Assembly (NCBI GenBank): GCA_944323035.1
Contig: CALUQY010000003.1
Coordinates: forward strand, 1 to 64,000
Length of the DNA: 64,000 nucleotides
Source of the DNA: Candidatus Gastranaerophilales bacterium
GTDB taxonomy: Bacteria > Cyanobacteriota > Vampirovibrionia > Gastranaerophilales > Gastranaerophilaceae
Direction of reading: 5' to 3'
The position numbers were made by a program, and so were the translations under genes. Of the stretch, positions 33,115 through 41,969 are shown in pieces (position 1 is the first letter of the stretch; every line of letters starts with the position of its first letter). The notes below the pieces were generated by a model. It saw nothing but the letters and a program-made list of their open reading frames with translations, did not search any database and was not told where the DNA came from.

Positions 33115-33835
33115 AGATTTATTCGTCTTATCTAGAAATTATAGAGCCATTTTTGACAACTACATAGCTAAAACAGAAGCTGATGAACTCTGGGAAAAAA
33201 CTAAAGATTTCGATAAAGTAGATAAATTTTGTGAAAGAATAAAGCTGAAACAAGAATCAGCATTGCTACTGAAAAAATCAAATATCCATAAACGTTTTAT
33301 TGACAAAAAATTTAATAATTTTAAAACATTTGATGAAATCACTAAATCAGCAAAACAATCAGCAGTAGACTATGCGGAAAATATTTATGCTCATTTAGCT
33401 TTTGGTACCAACCTTGTTATTGAAGGTTTAGGGAAAGTCGGAACAGGAAAAACGCATTTAGCCTGTGCGATTGCTCATTATGCAATAGAACATGGTGTTC
33501 CAACGAAATTTATTAATGTTGTGTCAATGATATCTGAATTAAAAGAACGGATGAGTATTCCAAAATATATAAGAACATATACAGATACAGATTTATTAAT
33601 TATTGATGACATTGGTAAAGAAAAAAATTCTGAATGGGTATGCCAAACAATTTATCAGATTATAAATATTCGTTATGAAACACAAATGCCCACAATTATT
33701 ACAACTGAAAACTCAATGAAAAATATGACAGCTCATTATAAAGAGAAAGGTAAAGCAATTCAAAGCAGAATTACAGAAAACTTTGTCTTAATAACACTTA
33801 ATGGAAAAGATTACAGACAAAAAGGAACAATATAG
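33095..33835 (+). CDS. DnaC/IstB-like AAA+ ATPase (helicase loader type)
   Basis: 246 aa. Walker A GLGKVGTGKTHLACAIAHYAIEHGV (near residue 113-122), Walker B LLIIDDIGKE, and IITTENSM...IQSRITENFVLI (sensor and Arg finger), as in DnaC loaders. The Walker A loop has an extra residue relative to GxxGxGKT. It likely helps load a replicative helicase on the mobile element. AAGGAAAG precedes the ATG and the next gene overlaps its stop. Confidence 0.85.
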   Translation: MKELPCEDLFVLSRNYRAIFDNYIAKTEADELWEKTKDFDKVDKFCERIKLKQESALLLKKSNIHKRFIDKKFNNFKTFDEITKSAKQSAVDYAENIYAHLAFGTNLVIEGLGKVGTGKTHLACAIAHYAIEHGVPTKFINVVSMISELKERMSIPKYIRTYTDTDLLIIDDIGKEKNSEWVCQTIYQIINIRYETQMPTIITTENSMKNMTAHYKEKGKAIQSRITENFVLITLNGKDYRQKGTI

Positions 33836-34245
33836 TGGAACTGGCTACTAATATATTTAATGAAAAAGGTGAACACAGGTTAGAACACTTAAAGAAAGTG
33901 ATTCGAACAGAAGTCAAAATCGACTTTTGGGAAGAATCAGTAAAAATCTATGTTACCATTCCGCAAGCAAACAGACAAAATGAAAATTCTGAAAACAAGC
34001 TGATAGGAAATGTTGTAAACGGCAGAATAAGACAAATAGTTGTTTTTAAAAGATTTAAAGTGTCAGAAGATTTTTCTGCCGTAACTATAGACAATTATGA
34101 CTGGTATATACCTGTATTTTTCAACAGAGAAGCACTAAAACAGCAAGATACAAAAACGTGGGAAATGCTATTTTATTACATTTTCAAGCAAGAAGTTAAT
34201 GAAGCGATACAAAAAGCAAAAACAATGTTAAATTCAAAAGGTTAA
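33835..34245 (+). CDS. Uncharacterised protein downstream of the DnaC-like gene
   Basis: 136 aa from a GTG whose first base is the last base of the preceding stop codon. It is not recognised. Beta-rich segments (KIYVTIPQANRQ, GRIRQIVVFKRFKV) precede a helical C-terminus (WEMLFYYIFKQEVNEAIQKA). Strict coupling to the DnaC-like gene suggests a role in the same process. Confidence 0.65.
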   Translation: MELATNIFNEKGEHRLEHLKKVIRTEVKIDFWEESVKIYVTIPQANRQNENSENKLIGNVVNGRIRQIVVFKRFKVSEDFSAVTIDNYDWYIPVFFNREALKQQDTKTWEMLFYYIFKQEVNEAIQKAKTMLNSKG

Positions 34246-34249
34246 TTAT

Positions 34250-34549
34250 ATGAAACAGATTTTTATAATTTTAGTTTTATTTTTATCAATACAAACAGTA
34301 CAGGCTCAACCAATGGTTGTTCAAGAGCAAAAGTTGAACAATGGAGAAATTGTGCGTATGTGTGCGTTTGATACTGGTAATTATGGCTATTGTACACCTG
34401 AAGATGAATACAAGGCTGTTAATGCTTTCCAAAATTCAAAGCAACAGACTAAGTTACAGAAGTTTAATACAGGAGTAAATAATACAGTGAATACAATAAA
34501 TACTCTGCTCGATGGTATAAGAGTTATAGGCAGTTATTTCGGAATATGA
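34250..34549 (+). CDS. Small secreted protein of unknown function
   Basis: 99 aa with a signal peptide (MKQIFIILVLFLSIQTVQAQ). The mature part has two Cys (MCAFDTGNYGYCTPEDEYK), which could form a disulfide, and a helical tail. Last gene of the operon. A secreted product next to a replication operon suggests an envelope function of the element, such as entry exclusion, but this is speculation. Confidence 0.65.
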   Translation: MKQIFIILVLFLSIQTVQAQPMVVQEQKLNNGEIVRMCAFDTGNYGYCTPEDEYKAVNAFQNSKQQTKLQKFNTGVNNTVNTINTLLDGIRVIGSYFGI

Positions 34550-34564
34550 CCAAAAATGACTTGG

Positions 34565-34632
34565 TATACCTTGTAGGAACAAAGATTTTTAATAAAAGAT
34601 TTAAGAGCAAATTAAAAACAAATGATTCATAA
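34565..34632 (+). pseudogene. Degenerate fragment of the C-terminal coding region of the 32638 gene
   Basis: One frame reads VGTKIFNKRFKSKLK, matching AGTKIFEKRFNRKRDLK at the end of the 158-aa protein encoded at 32638-33114. About 40 bp are clearly related at the DNA level. There is no start codon with a ribosome-binding site, so it is a remnant of a duplication. Confidence 0.5.
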
Positions 34633-34666
34633 AATTAAAAGATAAAGATTATAAGGAGTAGAATAA

Positions 34667-35896
34667 ATGAAAAATAAGAAATTACCAAAGAAAATTAAAG
34701 AAAATTTCATATTTGACTATACTAATTTTTTTATCGGGGAAGATTATTGTTATTGTTCTGTTAAAAATGGTAATTGGTGTGGCGAACTTGATATTAACGG
34801 CAAGCTTCATAGTAAATTTGTTTGCAAAGAGTTATGTTGTAGTGATACTTTTGACTATATAACAATTTTGGATAAAACAGGAGTTATAGATAAAAGAGGA
34901 AATTTTATTATTCCGCCCAAATATGATGATATCTGGATGATTAATGAAAATCTTTGGAAAATTTCCGTAAATGAAAAATATGGCTTAATTGATACTTGTT
35001 GCCAAACAGTTTGGAATTTGAAATATGATTCAATAAATACTTTATGTGTTGAAGGAGCTTATTTGGTTTCTTTAAATGGCAAATATGGCATAATTGATAT
35101 AAATGAAAAGGAAATTGTGCCTATAAAATATGATTATTTGCAAGCGCAATTTGAATATGCAAAAAGCAATCGTTTTTATGCAACACTCAACGGAAAAAAA
35201 GGAGTAATAAATTTAAAAAATGAAATAATAATTCCAATTGAATATGAAGATATTTATTATCTTACAAAAAATCGAATCGTTCTTAAAATTGGGCTCGATA
35301 GATTTATAATTATAAATGAACAAAATAAGCAAATATGTAAAACTATTTTTGAAGTAATAGATACAAAGACCTATTTTAGCAAAAATCCAACATTATATTC
35401 TGCAAAGTTAAATGGCAAATGGGGCTTTATTGATAAAAATGGGAATGTAGTAATTGATTTTAAATACACACATACATATAACATTTTAGGTAGCGACGAG
35501 AAATACATAGGTGTTTCTATCGATAAACTGAATACAAACACTTTGGGACTTATTGATAAAGATGAAAATCAAATTTTACCTTTTGAATATGAATTTCCAT
35601 ATTTAGCTTACATTGATAATGACAGATTTATTGTTTCAAAAAATGGAAAATGCGGAATAATTGATAGAAATAATAATGTAATTGCTAATTTTATATTTGA
35701 TGATATTTTTCCAATTTGTTTGGCGAAATCTGAAGTAAAACAATATTACCAAGCGAGAGTAGATGACAAATACGGTTTTATAGATAGAGATGGAAAACCT
35801 TTACATATAGACAAAGAAAGCTTGAATATTTCTGAAACAGAATTAAACCTTGAAATGCTTTCAATGATTGAACAGATAAAGTATTTATTTTCATAA
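34667..35896 (+). CDS. WG-repeat protein
   Basis: 409 aa made of about eight to ten repeats of the WG type, each with a G-[KLV]-[IW]-[GD]-hydrophobic-I-D core followed by a x-I-P-x-x-Y-D strand, e.g. EKYGLIDTCCQTVWNLKYDS, GKYGIIDINEKEIVPIKYDY and GKWGFIDKNGNVVIDFKYTH. There is no signal peptide. WG-repeat proteins are widespread in gut bacteria and their role is mostly unknown. AAGGAG lies upstream. The 3' end overlaps the convergent recombinase gene by 6 bp. Confidence 0.85.
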   Translation: MKNKKLPKKIKENFIFDYTNFFIGEDYCYCSVKNGNWCGELDINGKLHSKFVCKELCCSDTFDYITILDKTGVIDKRGNFIIPPKYDDIWMINENLWKISVNEKYGLIDTCCQTVWNLKYDSINTLCVEGAYLVSLNGKYGIIDINEKEIVPIKYDYLQAQFEYAKSNRFYATLNGKKGVINLKNEIIIPIEYEDIYYLTKNRIVLKIGLDRFIIINEQNKQICKTIFEVIDTKTYFSKNPTLYSAKLNGKWGFIDKNGNVVIDFKYTHTYNILGSDEKYIGVSIDKLNTNTLGLIDKDENQILPFEYEFPYLAYIDNDRFIVSKNGKCGIIDRNNNVIANFIFDDIFPICLAKSEVKQYYQARVDDKYGFIDRDGKPLHIDKESLNISETELNLEMLSMIEQIKYLFS

Positions 35897-36454
35897 ATCT
35901 AAACTCAAATACACATCATCCATTTCATCTTGCGTAATTCCTATGTAGCGGAGAGTAACGCTGGGTGATGAGTGATTGAACAGCTTTTGAATTAACGTTA
36001 TGTCATAGCCGTTGTTGTAGGCATGGTAGCCAAAAGTCTTTCTTAGTGTATGAGTACCGATTTTTTCTTTTATTCCGACTGATTTTGCAACATCATTAAT
36101 AATTTTATATGCCTGTTGCCTCATTAAAAAGCCTTTATTCTTACGTGATATGAATAAAGGCTCGTTTTCGTTATATTCTCTTGTCTTTAAATATTCTTTC
36201 AGTGCTGATTTTGTACTGTTTGATAGCGGAAAATCCTTGAACTTATTTGTCTTTTTCTCTCTTAGTCGTATTCTGTCTTTTATTTTACCTTTGTCACTAA
36301 TATCTGATATTCTAAGTTTAAGTAAATCGCTTATTCTAAGGCCGGAGTTTATTCCAAGAACAAATAAACAGTAGTCACGTAAACTTTGTTGTTTCAACAA
36401 TTTCTTGATAGTATCAATCTGTTTTACATCTCTGATAGGCTGTACAAATTCCAT
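35891..36454 (-). CDS. Short tyrosine recombinase (catalytic domain only)
   Basis: 187 aa. Catalytic residues are visible: Arg in GINSGLRISDLLKLRISDI, HTLRKTFGYHAY (HxxR), and the late His and Tyr in LFNHSSPSVTLRYIGI. The N-terminal core-binding domain of full integrases is nearly absent. Such short enzymes are found as orphan recombinases, for example in DNA inversion, and on mobile elements. It is in addition to the full-length integrase at 45617. Its target site is not evident. AGAGG lies before the ATG. Confidence 0.85.
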   Translation of the reverse strand: MEFVQPIRDVKQIDTIKKLLKQQSLRDYCLFVLGINSGLRISDLLKLRISDISDKGKIKDRIRLREKKTNKFKDFPLSNSTKSALKEYLKTREYNENEPLFISRKNKGFLMRQQAYKIINDVAKSVGIKEKIGTHTLRKTFGYHAYNNGYDITLIQKLFNHSSPSVTLRYIGITQDEMDDVYLSLDL

Positions 36455-36791
36455 TTTTAACCTCTTTCTATGGCTGAAATGCAGTTATAATCAATATTAC
36501 ATAATATATTTATATTATAAATTATGTATTATTCTATGTACACCCTAATATTTACAAGGGTTTACAAGGTTATTGAAGTTTAATCGAGATAATAAACAGA
36601 GGTATTTTTACGAATGATACAAAATATAATTATGTATCATTCAAACAAAGCCTAAAGCATACTAATTTGCACGTTTTACGAGAGACGACAAAGAATTTTT
36701 AGAATAAACATAGTGGAATTTTAGCAGATAATTAAATATAAAATATAATAAATACATCTGAAAGTTTAATCAGATTAATTCTAGAATCACT
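36455..36791. other. Non-coding AT-rich region with an operator-like inverted repeat
   Basis: GAATGATACA (36612-36621) and TGTATCATTC (36633-36642) form a perfect inverted repeat whose 11-bp centre contains TATAAT (36625-36630). It looks like an operator over a promoter. The plus-strand transcript would meet no gene until 37130. On the minus strand the recombinase gene is 160 bp away. No gene is supported in this stretch. Confidence 0.45.
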
Positions 36792-37007
36792 CTAGTCAAA
36801 CTCAAACAAACATTTTGCAGGAATTTCAAGAGCTTCGGCTATTTTAAAAATCATTTTTAAATTCGGATATTTTTCAGAACGTTCAATTTTCCCGATATAA
36901 GATAGGTCACAGTCAACTAATTCAGCCATTTTGCCTTTGCTGTAATTTTTAAGCTCTCTATATTTCTTAACATTTTGAGCAAATTGCTTGCAATAATTTT
37001 CTGTCAT
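36792..37007 (-). CDS. XRE-family regulator
   Basis: 71 aa, one helix-turn-helix domain: QFAQNVKKYRELKNYSKGKMAELVDCDLSYIGKIERSEKYPNLKMIFKIAEAL is the complete XRE fold. It is divergent from the 37130-40645 gene cluster and may repress it. The 5' region is AT-rich with several possible -10 boxes. Confidence 0.85.
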   Translation of the reverse strand: MTENYCKQFAQNVKKYRELKNYSKGKMAELVDCDLSYIGKIERSEKYPNLKMIFKIAEALEIPAKCLFEFD

Positions 37008-37129
37008 ATTTATATTGTGCTATAATACTTGCATCCTATTATAGACCTAAAGTCTAATAATAAATTTTGTTACGACAAGTTTTGACGGAGTCGTATGATA
37101 AACTGTTGGTAAAAATGAAAGGCGGTGTT

Positions 37130-37429
37130 ATGGCAATTAAAGAAGCTAAGCAAAGCGGAAGTAGTGTACTGGTAAAATGCGGAAATTCTACACAGCAGTT
37201 TTCAGGTACATTAATCGGTTACACTTCAAACGCTGTATTTATTCAAAGTGGCAGAAATCTGCATGTATTTGTTGAACGCAACGGAAATGTTGTAACGAGT
37301 GGAGTTCAAATTCCACTAAGCGGTAACGAAGATATCAGAATGTACGGAAATCAAGTAGGTATCAAAAAAGGCTCAACAATTCATTTGTATAGTGCAGATG
37401 GCAAACCTGCAGGAACAAGACCGGCATAA
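37130..37429 (+). CDS. Small beta-rich protein of unknown function
   Basis: 99 aa from ATG 37130 with AAAGGCGG upstream. The frame is open from 37067. It is beta-strand rich with Gly turns (VLVKCGNSTQQFSGTLIGYT, VFIQSGRNLHVFVERNGNVV). There is no signal peptide or known motif. It lies 18 bp ahead of a PD-(D/E)XK-like gene, with which it should be cotranscribed. Confidence 0.65.
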   Translation: MAIKEAKQSGSSVLVKCGNSTQQFSGTLIGYTSNAVFIQSGRNLHVFVERNGNVVTSGVQIPLSGNEDIRMYGNQVGIKKGSTIHLYSADGKPAGTRPA

Positions 37430-37447
37430 GAGAAAGGAGTTAGAATT

Positions 37448-38479
37448 ATGGCTGAAGTAGGATTTTTCCCAAAGTATGAACAGAAAGAAAATAGAGTCAC
37501 AAATTATACGTTACTACTATTCAAACAAATTTATAATGAAAATCCAACGTTATTTCAAGAATTCATAGAAAATTTATTAGCAGATGAGTGTAAAGACATT
37601 AATGTAGGTGTAGAATTTTCGCAACAGGAAGGCTTTAATTGTGAAAAGGGTAAATCTATAATTGATGGTGTTATAAGACAAGTGCCTTTTGAAATCTTTA
37701 TTGAAACAAAAAACACTGATTGGTTTTATGAGAATCAATTAGAGAGGCATATTAATAATTTAATGCAACAACAAGGGCAAAAAATTTTTCTAGCATTAGC
37801 AAATTTTGATGGACTTGCAAATGAACAAAAATTATTTGAAGAACTAAAACATAAATACTCTAATGAAAAATTAATTATTAAGAATTTGGAATTTGAAGAA
37901 TTGAAATTTGCATTGGATAAAATAGCGGCAGACATTAAATCTGAAATTCTTTCAACAATGATTGAAGAATATGAACAATTCTTGAGTGATAGTGATTTAC
38001 TGCCAACTTGGAAATATCGCCTTGATGTAGTAAATTGTGCCAAATCTAAAGAAGATGTAATGTGCAGACAACTGTATTTATGTCCAGAAGCAAGAGGTGC
38101 ATACAAACATGCTAGAGCTAAATATTTTGGCATTTATGAAAATAAAAATGTTAATTGTATTGCAGAAATAAAAGCTGTTTGTACATACGACTATGATGAA
38201 CAAACTAAACAAACTCAAATAGCAGTTTCTTGGTTCGATAGAGACAATTACAAAGAAGAAGATATTTTAAAAGAAGCTAAAGAAAAAAGTCAATATTGCT
38301 GGGGTGAGCCTCGACAAATGTTTTTGCTTACGAATTTTAAAGAAAACATAAACTTTAAAAAAGACTCTGCGGGCGGAATGTTTGGCAGTAAGATATATTT
38401 TAATTTTGATTCAAATATCAAAAATATTGATGATTTAACCACCGCAATTCGAAATCAAAACTGGAGTAAATTTCAATAA
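37448..38479 (+). CDS. PD-(D/E)XK nuclease-like protein of unknown role
   Basis: 343 aa. The N-terminal region contains KSIIDGVIRQ followed by FEIFIETKNTDWF, an acidic residue in a strand followed by ExK as in PD-(D/E)XK nucleases; an upstream helix (NYTLLLFKQIYNENPTLFQEFI) fits the fold. The C-terminal half is mixed alpha/beta with several Cys. AAAGGAG lies upstream. It is in a cluster with a second nuclease-like protein and a WYL regulator, which points to defence. The family name is not known to me. Confidence 0.65.
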   Translation: MAEVGFFPKYEQKENRVTNYTLLLFKQIYNENPTLFQEFIENLLADECKDINVGVEFSQQEGFNCEKGKSIIDGVIRQVPFEIFIETKNTDWFYENQLERHINNLMQQQGQKIFLALANFDGLANEQKLFEELKHKYSNEKLIIKNLEFEELKFALDKIAADIKSEILSTMIEEYEQFLSDSDLLPTWKYRLDVVNCAKSKEDVMCRQLYLCPEARGAYKHARAKYFGIYENKNVNCIAEIKAVCTYDYDEQTKQTQIAVSWFDRDNYKEEDILKEAKEKSQYCWGEPRQMFLLTNFKENINFKKDSAGGMFGSKIYFNFDSNIKNIDDLTTAIRNQNWSKFQ

Positions 38480-38555
38480 ATTTGTTTAAAATAAGCACAA
38501 CTATGACCCATTTTGTCGTAGTTGTGCTTTATTATAATTATAAAAGAGGTCGAAC

Positions 38556-39686
38556 ATGAATAAAAATGCTATCTTAAAAAATATAGAAGAACTAAGCAAC
38601 AATGCAATGTTTTCTCATTCTCTAACTTCAAGAGAACTGTTTCATAGTAACTTTTGGGCTTGGTTGTTAAGAAAATATCCGAAAATTTTTACTTCTGTTT
38701 TTTATCAGAATTATGATAGCAAAAGTAATGTAGAAGTTTTAAGAGAAAAGTATAATTTTGACCTGTTACTTAAAATAGATAATGAATATATTATTATTGA
38801 AAATAAATGTAAATCAGTGCCGAACAAAGCTCAATTAGAAAAATATTACGAAAAAATTAAAACCGATAAAAAGAAAATCGTTTTGGTCAGTTACTTTACA
38901 CCGTTATTTTTATCTACTTTATTTGATTATGAAGAATTTTTATCATACGAAGAACTGTATTCTCGTTTAAAAAACGCTTTTTATAATATTAGTTCTGAAT
39001 CTATTGAAAAAAATGACAAAGTTTTAATCGAAAGTTATATTGATTTTCTCGCATTATTGAATGAATTTCAAACTAATATAACTATAAATGCAGACGACAA
39101 AATAAAAGATTTATGGTCGGTTGTAAGAGATACTGATATTCAAAATGAATTATACAAAATAAATTTTCAAAAATCTTTTGAACGTTCTTATATAATAAAA
39201 CTAAGTGAAAAAGTTTTAGAAAATTTTAGATATAAAGAATTCATAGATGAAATTCGCATTGACTGCGGTCGAGATTTAAAAATGTTCAGTGATATTCTTT
39301 TCTATTTTCCAGGTGCGTGGGATAAAGATGAGAATAAACGTCAAGATTTATGCTATCTTGGTGTAAGTTTATGGGGCGATGAGTATAGATATTATGCAGG
39401 ATTGCATAAAGCTCAATGTAGAATTTTTGCCTCTAAAAAAGATAAATACGACAAAGAGAATAAAATCGCAGGCTTCAAATATTTAAGTGAAAACTATAGT
39501 TGGCTTTTTGAACAAGAAGATACTTGTAAGTGGAATGGTTATAGTTATGAGAAAGAAATGTATCTATATAAGAAACGGGACATTTCTGATTTGACAGTTA
39601 AAGAGTTAGCAGAAAAAGTTGTACATGATTTAGAGTTAATTCATTTTTATTTAGAACCAATAAGGGGGAAAGAATGTCAAGACTAA
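38556..39686 (+). CDS. PD-(D/E)XK nuclease superfamily protein
   Basis: 376 aa. The core FDLLLKIDNEYIIIENKCKSVPNKAQLEKYYEKI has D, then E-x-K in a buried strand (IIIENK), as in PD-(D/E)XK family proteins of the DUF4263/PDDEXK_4 kind. The preceding SLTSRELFHSNFWAWLLRKYP is the typical N-terminal helix of that family. It overlaps the WYL gene by 13 nt, so the two are coupled. It is likely a nuclease effector with WYL-controlled expression. Confidence 0.78.
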   Translation: MNKNAILKNIEELSNNAMFSHSLTSRELFHSNFWAWLLRKYPKIFTSVFYQNYDSKSNVEVLREKYNFDLLLKIDNEYIIIENKCKSVPNKAQLEKYYEKIKTDKKKIVLVSYFTPLFLSTLFDYEEFLSYEELYSRLKNAFYNISSESIEKNDKVLIESYIDFLALLNEFQTNITINADDKIKDLWSVVRDTDIQNELYKINFQKSFERSYIIKLSEKVLENFRYKEFIDEIRIDCGRDLKMFSDILFYFPGAWDKDENKRQDLCYLGVSLWGDEYRYYAGLHKAQCRIFASKKDKYDKENKIAGFKYLSENYSWLFEQEDTCKWNGYSYEKEMYLYKKRDISDLTVKELAEKVVHDLELIHFYLEPIRGKECQD

Positions 39687-40645
39687 ACAAAACAGAGCAA
39701 ATAATAGAACTTGCAATGATGTTTCAGAATAGCTATTGCGGACTATGCATTGATGATATTCAAGAGCATTTTGAGTGTTCAAGACGTTCCGCAGAACGTA
39801 TGAAAGCTCTTTTGTTTGACTTGTTTTCTGAAAAAGTTGAAGAAGTTCCAACATCTGACAAGAAGAAACGCTGGCGGTTTGTTAAAGGCACAATGAATGC
39901 TTTAATCTCCTTTACAGCAGATGACTTTGCAAACCTTGAATATTTAAAAGGTTTGTCAACAGATGAAAACAAACAAAAACAGCTTGATGAACTGGTTGCA
40001 AAAATCAAGGCTTTAACTCCTCAAAAGAATTTGAGAACACTTGATACGGATGTTTCTGCAATTTTAGAATCGGAAGGCTTTGCGGTAAGGCAGTATTCAA
40101 GAGCAAAAGCAGACCCGAAAGTTTTAGAACAATTAAGGTCTGCTATGCTTGCATTTAAAAAGATCCGTTTTGACTATCCGATAAACAGTGAAACAAAGAC
40201 AATTACACTGAAACCATACGGGCTTGTTATTGCAGATAAATATTATTTAGTCGGATTTAACGATTATGTAAACGCTTTAAGGCAGTATAAAGTAGATAAA
40301 ATCAGCAATCTGTCAGTTTTAGATGAATATTTTGAAAAAGACGAAAACTTTTCACTGACTGATTATTGCAACAATTCTTTTGGAGTTTATCAGGAAAAGC
40401 CATTGAATATTACGCTTGAATTTGATAAATCTGTTGCAGAAGATGTTTTGAACTACCATTTTCATCCGACACAGAAGATGAAACGGCTTGAAAACGGGAA
40501 TATACAGGTAAAATTTACATCAGGCGGAACTTATGCAATTTGCCAAGAGCTTTTCAAATGGGGCTGTAACGTCAAAATCAAAAAGCCAGTAGAATTGAGA
40601 GAATATTATAAAGCGTATCTGTCAGAAATTCTGAATATTCTGTAA
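39674..40645 (+). CDS. WYL-domain transcriptional regulator
   Basis: 323 aa. N-terminal winged helix (IDDIQEHFECSRRSAERMKALLFDLF) followed by a WYL-type sensor domain (RFDYP-like KIRFDYPINSETKTITLKPYGLVIADKYYLVGF) and a C-terminal extension (FHPTQKMKRLENGNIQVKF, then LFKWG). WYL regulators such as BrxR and CapW repress anti-phage systems and respond to infection signals. Being last in the cluster and overlapping the nuclease gene by 13 nt fits that role. Confidence 0.87.
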   Translation: MSRLNKTEQIIELAMMFQNSYCGLCIDDIQEHFECSRRSAERMKALLFDLFSEKVEEVPTSDKKKRWRFVKGTMNALISFTADDFANLEYLKGLSTDENKQKQLDELVAKIKALTPQKNLRTLDTDVSAILESEGFAVRQYSRAKADPKVLEQLRSAMLAFKKIRFDYPINSETKTITLKPYGLVIADKYYLVGFNDYVNALRQYKVDKISNLSVLDEYFEKDENFSLTDYCNNSFGVYQEKPLNITLEFDKSVAEDVLNYHFHPTQKMKRLENGNIQVKFTSGGTYAICQELFKWGCNVKIKKPVELREYYKAYLSEILNIL

Positions 40646-40684
40646 TTATATGTTTATTTTAATTATTTACATTACAATATAATT

Positions 40685-41524
40685 ATGAATAAACTTAAAA
40701 GTATAATATTAGATAAATTACCTAGTATAGAAACAGAAAAAGATGAAAAAGATTTTTATGATATATATTGGCAATTTATTTTGGAATATCAATTAATATT
40801 TTTGCCTAATTATACAATAATATTTTGGGGGTTTAAAGTAAAACTTTCGCCTAATGAATATGATTTATTAAAATCTATTATTGGATTATATTCAAAAAAT
40901 GAATGCGAAACTGGGTATACCGAGACTCAAATTATTAAACCTATTAATTATCATAGAGTAAATACTAGCAAATCTCCCCTTAAATCCTTCCAACGATTTA
41001 TTATAACTAATACATCTTCTATAAAGAAAAAAATAAGTATAGCTATTTTAAATAGAATTATTGAGCAAATTAAATATCAAAAATATAACCCATTTAATTC
41101 TTCCCAAAAAGATATCACACACTTTAATATTGAAGAATACTGCAATAAACTACAGAATAAGAAATCATTTAGTACAAAAGTTATGGCTTCGAGCTTAAAT
41201 CTCGTATATTTTTATTCTGAGTTAATGGGATACGTTAAACATAATTCTTTGCCTTATTCCGATTTTTGTCCCCTAAAAGCTATTAGAAAATTAATTTATC
41301 CAGTTAAGGGGCAAAAACATAATTCAAAACACCGAAATTATACTACAGATTATACTTTTAATAGTGTAATCGATAAAAAAATAAGAAAGCGGAAAGTTCG
41401 TTCAGATAAGGGTATAAAAAAATCTTGGTTAAAAGCTACCGATAATAAGGTTAAGTTAGAAAAATGGTTTAACTACGCCCCTGTGAAAATTAAATACAAC
41501 GTTCAAAACTACGTAAACCGATAG
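40685..41524 (+). CDS. Uncharacterised basic protein
   Basis: 279 aa, not recognised. It is rich in Lys, Asn and Ile, with aromatic-rich N-terminal segments (YWQFILEYQLIFLPNYTIIFWG) and a strongly basic C-terminal third (KKIRKRKVRSDKGIKKSWLK) that could bind nucleic acid. The ATG follows TACAAT by 6 nt, so it is probably leaderless. Codon use is more AT-rich than that of neighbours, as in recently acquired genes. Confidence 0.6.
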   Translation: MNKLKSIILDKLPSIETEKDEKDFYDIYWQFILEYQLIFLPNYTIIFWGFKVKLSPNEYDLLKSIIGLYSKNECETGYTETQIIKPINYHRVNTSKSPLKSFQRFIITNTSSIKKKISIAILNRIIEQIKYQKYNPFNSSQKDITHFNIEEYCNKLQNKKSFSTKVMASSLNLVYFYSELMGYVKHNSLPYSDFCPLKAIRKLIYPVKGQKHNSKHRNYTTDYTFNSVIDKKIRKRKVRSDKGIKKSWLKATDNKVKLEKWFNYAPVKIKYNVQNYVNR

Positions 41525-41969
41525 TAATAGCTATCAATTTTAATATTATTTGTGGAAAATACTAGGCTATTATTGGCTTTATAATTATGCCTAAATAAGC
41601 AAAATGCAACATAATAAGTGCATTCTACTGCAATTTTCGACTTTTTTGAATGGTTGTAAATCTTTTATTGATAAGGGTAGACAAGCTATTTTAAACGTGT
41701 AAAAATATGTATAAAGAAAAATATTTATTATAAAATAAATTATATATATTTAATAAGAAAGGAGAAAATGCAGATGAAACCAAAATAAAAATCGCCTCAA
41801 ACAAGGAGTTCAAAGCGACACATAAATTTTCCTATATATATAATATAAAAAATTATACGTTTTTTCAAGTCCTTTTAACTCCTTGTTTGCAATTCCGTAA
41901 TATTCAGAGCCATACACCTCAAAGAGGTGAGCGTGGCTTGCGAAAAACTGCAAAGAAAGGAGAAGAATT
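41525..41969. other. Non-coding leader/possible origin upstream of the replication module
   Basis: A very AT-rich block (about 41700-41760) is followed by AAAGGAGAAAATG and a tiny frame, MQMKPK, then an inverted repeat: CAAACAAGGAGTT (about 41797-41809) with AACTCCTTGTTTG (about 41877-41889), and a small CACCTC-AAA-GAGGTG hairpin (about 41917-41931) before the ATG at 41970. The strong stems could hide or expose the AAGGAG sequences. The AT-rich block may be the replication origin. Confidence 0.5.
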
